Source: Ancylobacter koreensis (lineage in GTDB: Bacteria > Pseudomonadota > Alphaproteobacteria > Rhizobiales > Xanthobacteraceae). From it: a stretch of DNA of 64,000 nucleotides. The notes under the pieces are model-generated. The model saw only the letters and a list, made by a program, of their open reading frames with translations. It was not told the DNA's origin and made no database searches. The position numbers were made by a program, and so were the translations under genes. Below are positions 24,775 to 32,835 of the stretch, piece by piece (positions within the stretch are counted from its first letter, which is position 1; each line of letters starts with the position of its first letter). Location: assembly GCF_023016525.1 (NCBI RefSeq), contig NZ_JALKCG010000001.1:372001-436000 (forward strand), given 5' to 3'.

Positions 24775-26358
24775 ATGCAATTCGATTATATCGTGATCGG
24801 CTCGGGTTCGGGCGGCAGCGCCGTCGCCGGGCGGCTCGCCGAGGACGGCCGGTCCCGCGTGCTGGTGCTGGAAGCCGGCGGTTCCGACCGCCGCCTGCCC
24901 GTGCTGATGCCGGCCGCCACCTATCTCTACGCCATCGGCAATCCGCGCTTCGACTGGCGGCTGAACTCGCAGCCCGACCCCTCGCGCGGTGGGCGCACCG
25001 ACTACATGCCGCGCGGCAAGGTGCTCGGCGGCTCCTCCTCGATCAACGGCATGCTCTATGTGCGCGGCCAGCCGGAGGATTTCGACGGCTGGGCCATGCA
25101 GGGCTGCGCGGGCTGGGAATTCGAGCGCGTGCGCCCCTATTTCCGCCGCGCCGAGGACAATGAGAACGGCGCCGACGAGGACCACGGCACCGGCGGGCCG
25201 CTGAGCGTGCAGAACCTGCGCACCTCGCACCCGCTCTCCGACGCCTTCCTGCGCGCTGGCGTCGAGGCGGGGCTGGAGGCGACGCCCGATATCAACCGCC
25301 CGCCGCAGGGCGGCATCGGCTATCTCCAGGCGACGCAGAAGAACGGCTGGCGCTGCAGCGCGGCGCGCGCCTATCTCTGGCGCAGACGCCCGAACCTCAC
25401 CGTGATGACGCACGCGCAGGCCCGCCGCATCCTGTTCGACGGCACCCGCGCCAGCGGCGTGACGTTCGACCATAAGGGCAAGACCGTCACCGCCCACGCC
25501 GCCAAGGCGGTGGTGCTGAGCGCCGGCGCCTTCGGCTCGCCCCAGCTCCTCATGCTGTCGGGCGTCGGCCCGCAGGCGCAGCTTCGCGAACACGGCATCG
25601 ATGTGGTGCACGACCTGCCGGGCGTCGGCGAGAATTTCCACGACCACCCCGGCACCAGCCACATCGTCTGGGTCGACCAGCCGACCTACAACGTCCAGCA
25701 CACGCTCCGGCACGCCCTGCTCTACGGAGCGATGTGGCTGTTCGCCGGTCGCGGGCCGGGCACCACGCCGGATGCCCATGTGATGGCGTTCACCCGTTCG
25801 TCGCCGGAGCTGGCGCGCTGCGACCTCGAATTCCACTTCACCCCGGTCGGCTACGACCTCACCGAGACCGGGCCGATCCTCTTCGACAAGCCGGCGGTGA
25901 CGGCGCTCAACAACATCCACCGGCCCCATTCGCGCGGCCATGTGCGGCTCGCCTCGACCGATCCCTTCGCCGCCCCGGCGATCCAGCCCAACCTGCTGGG
26001 CGACGCCCGCGACGTCGACACGCTGGTCGCCGGCGCCAAGCGGCTGCGCGCCATCTTCGAGGCGCCGGCCATGGCGCGCCACGTGCTCGGCGAGTTCAAG
26101 CCGGGCCGCGAGGTGCAGACCGACGACGAGTGGGCCGGCTATGTCCGCGAAAGCGCGATCGGCATCTACCACCCCGCCGGCACCTGCAAGATGGGCGTCG
26201 ACCCGATGGCGGTGGTCGATCCCACGCTGAAAGTGCGCGGCCTCGACAACCTCTATGTCGCCGACGCCTCGATCATGCCGGTCATCGTCAGCGGCAATCT
26301 CAACGCGAACTGCATCATGATCGGCGAGCGTTGCGCCGACTTCATCAAGGCGGCCTGA
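24775..26358 (+). CDS. GMC family FAD-dependent oxidoreductase (choline dehydrogenase-like), copy 3
   Basis: This 527-residue protein begins MQFDYIVIGSGSGGSAVAGRLAEDG (ATG 24775). The frame is open further upstream, but that stretch is the control region. It has GMC signatures at PRGKVLGGSSSINGMLYVRG, the catalytic His near residue 466 in IYHPAGTCKMG and the Asn in SGNLNAN. It is more diverged from the other two copies and closer in motif detail to choline dehydrogenase-like enzymes. It is the first gene of a two-gene operon with the DadA-like gene two bases downstream, and is preceded by paired TCTCA dyads. Confidence 0.9.
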   Translation: MQFDYIVIGSGSGGSAVAGRLAEDGRSRVLVLEAGGSDRRLPVLMPAATYLYAIGNPRFDWRLNSQPDPSRGGRTDYMPRGKVLGGSSSINGMLYVRGQPEDFDGWAMQGCAGWEFERVRPYFRRAEDNENGADEDHGTGGPLSVQNLRTSHPLSDAFLRAGVEAGLEATPDINRPPQGGIGYLQATQKNGWRCSAARAYLWRRRPNLTVMTHAQARRILFDGTRASGVTFDHKGKTVTAHAAKAVVLSAGAFGSPQLLMLSGVGPQAQLREHGIDVVHDLPGVGENFHDHPGTSHIVWVDQPTYNVQHTLRHALLYGAMWLFAGRGPGTTPDAHVMAFTRSSPELARCDLEFHFTPVGYDLTETGPILFDKPAVTALNNIHRPHSRGHVRLASTDPFAAPAIQPNLLGDARDVDTLVAGAKRLRAIFEAPAMARHVLGEFKPGREVQTDDEWAGYVRESAIGIYHPAGTCKMGVDPMAVVDPTLKVRGLDNLYVADASIMPVIVSGNLNANCIMIGERCADFIKAA

Positions 26359-26360
26359 GC

Positions 26361-27632
26361 ATGGCGACTTCTTCCACTCCCGCGCGGCGCACCGTCGCCG
26401 TCATCGGCGGCGGCGCGGTCGGCGTCGCCACGGCGAGCTTCCTGCTGCGCGACGGCCATGACGTGGTGCTGATCGAGCAATACGGCCTCGGCGAGGGCGC
26501 CTCCTTCGGCAATGCCGGCGTCTTCGCGCCCTCCTCCATCGTGCCGATGTCGATGCCGGGCACGCTGGCCAAGGTACCGGGCTATCTTCTCGACCCGCTC
26601 GGCCCGCTGTCGATCCGCTGGCGCTACGTGCCGACGCTGGCGCCGTGGCTCATGCGCTTCGTGAAGGCCGGCACGCAGGACGGCGTGCGCGCGCAGGCCC
26701 GCGCCCTCACCCCGCTGCTGCACGATTCCTACGGCGCCTGGCTGCCGCTGGTGCGCAATGCCGGCGGCGAGGACCTTGTGCGCCGCGACGGCTTCCTCGC
26801 CGTCTACCGCACGCAGGCCGATTTCGAGGGCGACGCGCTCGGCTACCAGCTGCGCCGCGACAACAACGTCGCCTTCGAGGTGATGCGCGAGGACGAGCTC
26901 TGGCAGTTCGAGCCGAGCGTCTCGCACGACTACACGATCGGCGTGCTGTTTCCGCAGGCCGGCAACACGGTGAATCCGAAGCGGCTGGTGCGCACGGTCG
27001 GCGAGCAGTTCCTGCGCGACGGCGGGCGGCTCGTGAAGGCGCAGGCACGCGGCTTCGCCCGCGAGGGGGCGCGCCTGAAGGGCGTCGAGACGGATGCCGG
27101 GCTCATTCCCGCCGACGCCGCCGTGGTGGCGGCGGGGGCCCATTCGCGCAACCTGTGCGCGGCGCTCGGCGACGACATCCCGCTCGACACGGAGCGCGGC
27201 TACCATGTGCTGATCGCCGATCCCGATACGATGCCGCGCCGGCCGATCCTCGACGCCAGCGCCAAATTCGTCTCGACGCCGATGGAGACCGGGCTGCGCA
27301 TGGCCGGCACGGTCGAGTTCGCCGGGCTGGAGGCGCCGCCCAACTGGACGCGCGCCGACTACCTGCTGACCCTCGGCCGGCGGCTGTTCCCCGGCCTCGC
27401 GCCGGCCTATCCGGAATCGCGCGTGTCGCGCTGGATGGGCTTCCGCCCCTCCATGCCGGATTCGCTCCCCGTTATCGGGCGCGCGGGCGCGACGCCGGAC
27501 GTGGTCTATGCCTTCGGGCACGGCCATGTCGGCCTCGCCTCGGCGGCGCGCACCGGCATGACGGTCGCCGACCTGATCGCCGGCCGGCCGCCCGCCTTCG
27601 ACATCGCGCCCTTCGCGCCGACCCGCTTCTGA
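26361..27632 (+). CDS. FAD-dependent oxidoreductase, DadA-like, copy 2
   Basis: This 423-residue DAO-family flavoprotein has its FAD motif VAVIGGGAVGVATASFLLRDGHDV at about residues 12-35, followed by GEGASFGNAGVFAPSS. The C-terminal VVYAFGHGHVGLASAARTG is the second cofactor segment. It starts two bases after the GMC3 stop, so the alcohol and amine oxidoreductases are almost certainly co-translated. It matches the 21042 protein in domain order and in the CRW(M/L)GFRPS-type segment. It probably oxidises an amino acid or secondary amine. Confidence 0.88.
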   Translation: MATSSTPARRTVAVIGGGAVGVATASFLLRDGHDVVLIEQYGLGEGASFGNAGVFAPSSIVPMSMPGTLAKVPGYLLDPLGPLSIRWRYVPTLAPWLMRFVKAGTQDGVRAQARALTPLLHDSYGAWLPLVRNAGGEDLVRRDGFLAVYRTQADFEGDALGYQLRRDNNVAFEVMREDELWQFEPSVSHDYTIGVLFPQAGNTVNPKRLVRTVGEQFLRDGGRLVKAQARGFAREGARLKGVETDAGLIPADAAVVAAGAHSRNLCAALGDDIPLDTERGYHVLIADPDTMPRRPILDASAKFVSTPMETGLRMAGTVEFAGLEAPPNWTRADYLLTLGRRLFPGLAPAYPESRVSRWMGFRPSMPDSLPVIGRAGATPDVVYAFGHGHVGLASAARTGMTVADLIAGRPPAFDIAPFAPTRF

Positions 27633-27674
27633 GGTCGCCGGACAAAGCGGGCGCGGGCGCCGTCTCGCGCCCTT

Positions 27675-27688
27675 TCTCCGCAATGAGA
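27675..27688. promoter_or_regulatory. TCTCC-N4-TGAGA dyad upstream of the LLM2 operon
   Basis: TCTCC-GCAA-TGAGA matches the island dyad at nine of ten defined positions. It lies 66 bases upstream of the sigma-54 promoter at 27754, a normal distance for an enhancer-type activator. Confidence 0.55.
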
Positions 27689-27753
27689 CGGGCGGTCACG
27701 AGCGGACACCGAGCCTTGCGTTATTATCGTTCATTCACAAAGCGTTGAAGGTC

Positions 27754-27769
27754 TGGCACGGGCCTTGCC
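27754..27769 (+). promoter_or_regulatory. Sigma-54 promoter for the LLM2 operon
   Basis: TGGCACG-GGCC-TTGCC matches the -24/-12 consensus fully. Expected transcription starts about 12 bases after the GC, near 27779. That excludes the in-frame ATG at 27765 as the LLM2 start and supports the GTG at 27819. Confidence 0.85.
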
Positions 27770-27818
27770 CAAGTCCCTTTGCCGGCGGCGCGCCGGTCGC
27801 AGTCTAGGGAGTCCGGTC

Positions 27819-28928
27819 GTGCTGCTTTCCTTCTTCATGATGCCGCTTCATTCGGTCAATCGACACTACCCCACCGCGCTGGCCGAGGACGTCGAGGCCT
27901 TCAAGCTGGCCGACGAGCTCGGTTTCGAGGAAGCGTGGATCGGCGAGCACTACTCCGCCGATATCGAGCAGATTTCCTCGCCGCTGATGTTCCTGGCGCA
28001 CATGGCGCCGCAAACCAAGCGCATCAAGCTCGGCACCGGCGTGCTGCCGCTCCCGCTCTACCATCCGGTGATGGCCGCCTCGCACATCGCTCTGCTCGAC
28101 CACCTCGCCCCCGGCCGCCTGCTGCTCGGCATCGGCACCGGCGGCCTCGGCTCGGACTTCGAGGTGTTCGGCATGGAGAACGCCGACCGCACCGCGATGA
28201 TGCTCGATTCCATCGAGATCATGAAGAAGATCTGGGCCTCCGATCCGCCCTACGACATCCCCGGCAAGTTCTGGGACGTGAAGCTTTCCAAGAGCTACTG
28301 GCCCGATCTCGGCGTCGGTATCCTGCCGAAGACGCTGACCAAGCCACATCCGCCGCTCGCCGTCTCGGTGTCGAGCCCCTATTCCGGCTCGATGCGCGTC
28401 GCCGCGCGCAACGACTTCATGCCGATCTCGGCCAATTTCGTCGCCTCCTGGGTGGTGAAGACCCATTGGGAGACCTATTGCGACGAGCTCGCCAAGCTCG
28501 GCAAGACGCCGGACGGCTCCAAGTGGCGCGTCGCCCGCTCCATCCACGTCGCGGACACCGACGAGGAGGCCGAGCGCCTCGTGAAGACCGCCGGCGGCGC
28601 CTATGACTGGTACTATGACTACATGTACCAGGTGTATGAGCGCATGGGCGCCGGCGCCCTGCTCGCCCCGTTCCGCGACACCGATCCGGCCACCATCACC
28701 CATGAGATGGTGCGCGACAATTTCGTGATCTATGGCAGCCCGGAGACCGTGACCCGCAAGATTCTCGCGCTCCGCGAGGAAGTCGGCCCCTTCGGCACGC
28801 TGATGATGACCTCGCACGAATGGACGGACAAGCCGGCCATGCGCCGTTCGATGGAACTGCTTGCCAAGCGCGTCATGCCCGCCGTCAATGCGGCGCTGGG
28901 CGAGAACATGCCGGCGATGGCGGTCTGA
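27819..28928 (+). CDS. LLM class flavin-dependent monooxygenase (bacterial luciferase-like), copy 2
   Basis: This 369-residue TIM-barrel flavin monooxygenase starts with GTG and reads VLLSFFMMPLHSVNRHYPTA. An in-frame ATG at 27765 overlaps the sigma-54 promoter and cannot be in the transcript. GTG 27819 has GGGAG seven bases upstream and aligns with the LLM1 N-terminus MDLGLFMQPLH. Luciferase-family landmarks are WIGEHYSADIEQ, GTGVLPLPLYHPVMAASHIALLDHLAPGR and GIGTGGLGSDFEVF. It requires reduced flavin from a partner reductase. It is co-transcribed with a VAO-type FAD oxidase 17 bases downstream. Confidence 0.9.
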   Translation: MLLSFFMMPLHSVNRHYPTALAEDVEAFKLADELGFEEAWIGEHYSADIEQISSPLMFLAHMAPQTKRIKLGTGVLPLPLYHPVMAASHIALLDHLAPGRLLLGIGTGGLGSDFEVFGMENADRTAMMLDSIEIMKKIWASDPPYDIPGKFWDVKLSKSYWPDLGVGILPKTLTKPHPPLAVSVSSPYSGSMRVAARNDFMPISANFVASWVVKTHWETYCDELAKLGKTPDGSKWRVARSIHVADTDEEAERLVKTAGGAYDWYYDYMYQVYERMGAGALLAPFRDTDPATITHEMVRDNFVIYGSPETVTRKILALREEVGPFGTLMMTSHEWTDKPAMRRSMELLAKRVMPAVNAALGENMPAMAV

Positions 28929-28945
28929 GCGAGGGAAGAGCGAAG

Positions 28946-30214
28946 ATGCTGAGCGTCGACAAGACGGGCGTGCTGCAGCCCGGCAAGCTGTGGTGGAACT
29001 GGTTCGGTGAACAGTATTTCGTGCCGCGCTACACGGCGCGCCCGACCAGCGAGGAGGAGGTCTGCGCCATCGTGCGCGAGGCCCGCAAGCTCGGCCTGCC
29101 GATCCGTGCCAGCGGCGCGGGCCATTCCAACCCGGCCATCGTGCCGACGCCCGGCGTCCATGTCGACTTCGACGATTTCAACCAGGTCGTCGCAGTCGAC
29201 AAGGAGAAGCTGCAGGTCACCGTGCGCCCCGGCATGCGCATCAGCGCGCTGACCAAATATCTGCGCGAGCAGGGCATGTCGCTCAACAACCAGGGCGACA
29301 TTGACCGGCAGGCGGTGATCGGCGCGATGATGACGGGCACCCATGGGGCGGGCAAGAAACTGCCCTGCCTCTCGGCGCAGCTCATCGGCGCGCGCATCGT
29401 CACGGCGGAGGGCGAGCTGCGCGACCTCTCGCCGGCCGATGGCGAGCTTTTCAAGGCGTTCCGCACTTCGATCGGCATGTTCGGGCTGGTGGTCTCGGTG
29501 ACCCTCCAGGCGGTGCCGTCCTACAATATCTACAAGCGCTCGTGGAACACCGACGCGGAGGACTGCCTCGCGAACCTGCACGAACTGCTCGACGCCAACC
29601 GGACCTTCTGGTTCTTCTGGCTGCCGCGCAAGGAATCGGCCGATCTCTACGAACTGCCGGGCGGCAAGGTGCCCTCGAAGGCGACGCGCGACTACGACAT
29701 CTGCCACATGCGCACCTACAACGCGGTGCCGGTGGCCGAGCCCGCGCCTGAGATCGGGCCGGGCGAGGAATTCGACCATTCCTCGATCATCTACCCCAAC
29801 GACTACATCCCGAACTTCCGCGAGATCGAATACGCCGTGCCGTTCGGGCGCTTCGAGGAGTGCTTCGCCGAGGTGCGGCACATGTTCAAGACGAAGTACC
29901 CGGAGGCGATCTACCCGGTCGAGTGCCGGGCGGTGAAGGGCGACGACACCTACCTCTCCGCCTATTCCGAGCGCGACGGCTATGCGCTCTCCATCTCCGG
30001 CCCGCTGGAGGAATGGACCTGGGGCATGCTGCGCGACGCCGACGCGATCCTCGACCGCTACGACGCGCGCCCGCACTGGGGCAAGCACCACTTCATGACG
30101 CCGGAGCGGCTGGAGCGGATTTATCCTCGCTACGACGCCTTCCGGAAGCTGCGGCGGGAGATGGACCCCGACGGGGTCTTCCTCAACGACCATCTGCGCA
30201 TGCTGTTCGCCTGA
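28946..30214 (+). CDS. FAD-binding oxidoreductase of the VAO family (aldonolactone/alditol oxidase-like)
   Basis: This 422-residue protein begins MLSVDKTGVLQPGKLWWNW (ATG 28946, GAGGGAAG upstream). The N-terminal PCMH FAD domain has SGAGHSNP with His60, the usual histidyl-FAD attachment residue of gulonolactone/alditol oxidases, and AMMTGTHGAG. The C-terminal half resembles D-arabinono-1,4-lactone oxidases, ending HWGKHHFMTPERLERIYPRYDAFRKL. Such enzymes oxidise a hydroxyl or lactone with oxygen, making H2O2. Co-transcription with LLM2 is unusual and suggests a second oxidation of the monooxygenase product. An intrinsic terminator follows at 30220. Exact specificity is unknown. Confidence 0.86.
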   Translation: MLSVDKTGVLQPGKLWWNWFGEQYFVPRYTARPTSEEEVCAIVREARKLGLPIRASGAGHSNPAIVPTPGVHVDFDDFNQVVAVDKEKLQVTVRPGMRISALTKYLREQGMSLNNQGDIDRQAVIGAMMTGTHGAGKKLPCLSAQLIGARIVTAEGELRDLSPADGELFKAFRTSIGMFGLVVSVTLQAVPSYNIYKRSWNTDAEDCLANLHELLDANRTFWFFWLPRKESADLYELPGGKVPSKATRDYDICHMRTYNAVPVAEPAPEIGPGEEFDHSSIIYPNDYIPNFREIEYAVPFGRFEECFAEVRHMFKTKYPEAIYPVECRAVKGDDTYLSAYSERDGYALSISGPLEEWTWGMLRDADAILDRYDARPHWGKHHFMTPERLERIYPRYDAFRKLRREMDPDGVFLNDHLRMLFA

Positions 30215-30219
30215 GGAAG

Positions 30220-30244
30220 CGGGCCGGCCCAGCCGGCCCGTTTT
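30220..30244 (+). terminator. Intrinsic terminator after the LLM2 operon
   Basis: A 9-base perfect GC stem (CGGGCCGGC at 30220-30228, GCCGGCCCG at 30232-30240) with a 3-base loop is followed by TTTT. It starts six bases after the stop codon. Confidence 0.85.
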
Positions 30245-30278
30245 CGCAAGGCGTCCAAATTTTCGTAAGGCGTCCAAG
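30241..30278. repeat. 19-base tandem direct repeat, two copies
   Basis: TTTTCGCAAGGCGTCCAAA at 30241-30259 is followed immediately by TTTTCGTAAGGCGTCCAAG at 30260-30278, differing at two positions. It lies between the LLM2-operon terminator and the regulator 2 gene. It may be an operator for that gene or a recent duplication. Confidence 0.7.
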
Positions 30279-30316
30279 AGTCCCGCGGAGCCGGGCCGGG
30301 CGGGAGGGAATTCGGG

Positions 30317-30346
30317 TTGACGACTAAAGTTTGTGCTGCGCAGAAT
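30317..30346 (+). promoter_or_regulatory. Possible sigma-70-type promoter for regulator 2
   Basis: TTGACG at 30317-30322 and CAGAAT at 30341-30346 are separated by 18 bases. The pair lies 31 bases upstream of the ATG at 30377. If real, it excludes the alternative TTG start at 30317. Confidence 0.35.
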
Positions 30347-30376
30347 TTCAGCGGGGGGCAGGAACCGGAGCCCGCG

Positions 30377-32464
30377 ATGCTGGATCTTCGCAGTCATGTC
30401 TCGCGCATCGTGTCGAGCGCGAACCAGCTTGCGCTCTCCCCCGGCGACTTTCATTCCCCGCGGGCCGCCGACACCATGGCCGCCTCCTGGCGGCGCTGCA
30501 TGGAGGGCTACCGCTTCGACCCCGCCGCGAAGTTCCGCATCGAGGCGGTGAGCGACGCCGAGCTGAAGCTCCAGCGTGAGGCGCATGACGAACTGATCCA
30601 GTTCGCCCGGCCGGAGATCGACGCCATGTTCGGCGCCGTCTCGCTGTCCGGCTTCTCGATCAGCCTCGGCAGCCTCGACGGCTACATCATCACCGAGCGC
30701 GCCAACTACAATCCCGAATTCTACAGCGAGGTCGAGCGCGCCGGCACCGCCTGGGCCGAGCAGTCGGCCGGCACCAACGCCATCGGCACCTGCCTCATCG
30801 AGCGCAAGCCGGTCGGCGTGTTCACCAACGACCATTTCTTCTACGAGTTCTCCGCGCTCTCCTGCGCCAGCGCGCCGCTGTTCAGCCCCGACGCGGAGCT
30901 GGTCGGCGCCATCAACATCTCGATCCGCAATCCCGAGCTCCAGCGCGAGACGCTCAAGGTCGTGCTGGGCCTGACCACCGGCCTTGCCGACCGCATCGGC
31001 GAGCGCATGTTCCGCCAGGCCTTTCGTCGCAACTACATCCTCAAATTCGCCATCGGCCCGGTCGATCACGGGCTGATCGCGGTGGACGAGGATTTCCAGC
31101 TCGTCGGCCTCAACCATGCCGCCCGCGAATTGCTGCGCGACCGGCTCCAGCTCGCCCGCGTGCGCAGCCTGTGGGCGGTGTTCGAGCGCGACCACCGGCT
31201 GATCGACCTCGCCCGGCTCGCCGGTGCCGAGCTGACGCTGCATCTGCAGAAGGGTGGCGACGCGCTCAGCGTCACCCTGTCCGCCCCGCTGGAAGGCCCG
31301 GCCACCGCGAGCCGCCATGCGGGCGCTTCCGCCGACGCCGCCCCCCAGTCCCCGCCGCGCGCCCGGCCCGCCGCGCCGACGCCGGCCGCTCCGCCGCGCC
31401 TGACCGCGCGCGGCCTCTCGCTCGACGACTGCGCCGGCGCCGACCCGCGCATGGCGACCAATGTGCGCTTCGTGCGCCGCGTGCTCGGCGGCTCGCTGCC
31501 GATCCTGCTGCTCGGCGAGACGGGTGTCGGCAAGGACGCCTTCGCCCGCGCCGTGCACGAGGAGAGCCCGCGCCGTGGCGGCCCCTTCGTCGCCTTCAAC
31601 TGCGCCTCGGTGCCCGACACCCTGATCGACAGCGAGCTGTTCGGCTACGGCAGCGGCGCCTTCACCGGCGCGCGGCGCGAAGGCAGCCCCGGACGGCTGG
31701 TCGAGGCCGATGGCGGCACGCTGTTTCTCGACGAGATCGGCGACATGCCGATCAGCCAGCAGACGCGCCTGCTCCACGTGCTCGAATCCGGCGAGGTGAT
31801 GCCGCTCGGCTCCGGCCGCCCGCGCCGCATCGACGTGCAGGTGGTCGCCGCCACGAATCAGGATCTCGAATCGCGCATCGGCCAGGGCCTGTTCCGGCAG
31901 GACCTCTTCTACCGTCTCGCCGGCGCCGTCATCGACATTCCGCCGCTGCGCGAGCGCGCCGACAGGCGCGAGCTGATCGAAGCGGTGCTCGCCCGCCTTG
32001 CCGAAGGCAAGCGGCTGGAGATCGCGCCGGACGCCATGGCGCTGCTCATGCAGCACGACTGGCCCGGCAATGTGCGCGAGCTGCGCCATGTGCTGAACCG
32101 GGCACTGCACATATGCGAGGGCAACGTTGTGACCGCGCGCGATATCGCCCTGCGCACCGGCGGGCGCATGCCGGGAAGCCAGGCCTCCTTCGGGCGCCCG
32201 CCCTTCGCGCCTGCTCCCGCCGCGTGCATGGCCGGGACGGGTGCCGCGCTCGGCGGGCCGCTCGACTCCGGCACGGCCGTCGGCGATACCGGCGCGGAAG
32301 TGGAGGCCGGCAGCGCGCGCCACGCCATCGCCTCGGCCGAGCGCGACGCCATCACCGCGACGCTGGCGCGCTGCGGCGGCAATGTGAAGGCGGCCGCAGC
32401 CGCCCTCCAGCTCAGCCGCGCCACCCTGTACCGCAAGCTCCAGCGCTACCAGATCGTCCACTGA
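30377..32464 (+). CDS. Sigma-54-dependent Fis family activator, AcoR-like, regulator 2
   Basis: This 695-residue activator starts MLDLRSHVSRIVSSANQ. ATG 30377 has GGAG seven bases upstream and is preferred over an in-frame TTG at 30317. The N-terminal sensor holds WAEQSAGTNAIGTCLIE and FSALSCASAPLFSPDAELVG (AcoR-type GAF). A Pro/Ala-rich linker (around residues 320-350) leads to the AAA+ domain, with Walker A GETGVGKD near residue 379 and GAFTGA near 427. A long low-complexity segment separates this from the Fis helix-turn-helix at about 653-695 (GNVKAAAAALQLSRATLYRKLQ). It is flanked by two sigma-54-promoted operons. Division of labour with regulator 1 is unknown. Confidence 0.92.
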   Translation: MLDLRSHVSRIVSSANQLALSPGDFHSPRAADTMAASWRRCMEGYRFDPAAKFRIEAVSDAELKLQREAHDELIQFARPEIDAMFGAVSLSGFSISLGSLDGYIITERANYNPEFYSEVERAGTAWAEQSAGTNAIGTCLIERKPVGVFTNDHFFYEFSALSCASAPLFSPDAELVGAINISIRNPELQRETLKVVLGLTTGLADRIGERMFRQAFRRNYILKFAIGPVDHGLIAVDEDFQLVGLNHAARELLRDRLQLARVRSLWAVFERDHRLIDLARLAGAELTLHLQKGGDALSVTLSAPLEGPATASRHAGASADAAPQSPPRARPAAPTPAAPPRLTARGLSLDDCAGADPRMATNVRFVRRVLGGSLPILLLGETGVGKDAFARAVHEESPRRGGPFVAFNCASVPDTLIDSELFGYGSGAFTGARREGSPGRLVEADGGTLFLDEIGDMPISQQTRLLHVLESGEVMPLGSGRPRRIDVQVVAATNQDLESRIGQGLFRQDLFYRLAGAVIDIPPLRERADRRELIEAVLARLAEGKRLEIAPDAMALLMQHDWPGNVRELRHVLNRALHICEGNVVTARDIALRTGGRMPGSQASFGRPPFAPAPAACMAGTGAALGGPLDSGTAVGDTGAEVEAGSARHAIASAERDAITATLARCGGNVKAAAAALQLSRATLYRKLQRYQIVH

Positions 32465-32640
32465 CATTACCGCGCGGCGATCTTTCCGGGGCGCCTGCGC
32501 CCCGGCCGCGTACGGGGCGAAGCCATGCCCGACGCGGTTCCGGGTCTTTCTGTCGCGCATCTGCGACAGGCTGTGGCTCAGTTGTGAAACTCCCCGGCCA
32601 CGTCGCGACTGTCTCATCCATGTTCGTAGATGCGAACATG

Positions 32641-32654
32641 TCTCAGCGATGAGG
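32641..32654. promoter_or_regulatory. TCTCA-N4-TGAGG dyad upstream of ABC importer 2
   Basis: TCTCA-GCGA-TGAGG matches the island dyad at nine of ten defined positions, about 123 bases upstream of the sigma-54 promoter. A perfect half-site lies 29 bases further upstream. Confidence 0.55.
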
Positions 32655-32776
32655 CCGCAGATTTTCCACTCAAGGTAGTGTCTATAGTGACGGATATCAT
32701 ATGGAATATTTCATCTTCCGGATCGTTCATCCCCGGATGATCCGATATCATCTTGGAGGACAAGAATATCTTGGTC

Positions 32777-32792
32777 TGGCACGATAGTTGCC
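32777..32792 (+). promoter_or_regulatory. Sigma-54 promoter for ABC importer 2
   Basis: TGGCACG-ATAG-TTGCC matches the -24/-12 consensus fully and lies 43 bases upstream of the substrate-binding protein ATG at 32836. Confidence 0.86.
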
Positions 32793-32835
32793 GAACCGGA
32801 GAACGGCCAGAAAGGTCCGAACACAGGGGATAAAA

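Larger units (their letters stand above)
32465..32835. promoter_or_regulatory. Control region of ABC importer 2 with several dyads
   Basis: This 371-base gap has no credible gene. It contains TCTCA at 32612-32616 and the dyad ATGTTCG-N6-CGAACAT at 32620-32639. These are followed by TCTCA-GCGA-TGAGG (32641-32654). A nested palindrome CGGATC-N14-GATCCG follows around 32718-32743, enclosing TCATCC-CC-GGATGA. The sigma-54 promoter at 32777 comes after. The stretch 32690-32765 is AT-rich with GATATCAT repeated, as expected for a bendable enhancer-promoter spacer. Confidence 0.55.

Noticed and set aside
30317..30376. TTG start giving a 715-residue regulator 2
   Set aside because: Its GGAGG is 12 bases away, TTGACG at this position looks like a -35 element, and ATG 30377 has a well-spaced ribosome site.
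28730..32617. A 1295-codon open frame on the minus strand
   Set aside because: It is antisense to LLM2, the VAO oxidase and regulator 2, all of which have recognisable domains. Long antisense frames are expected in GC-rich DNA.
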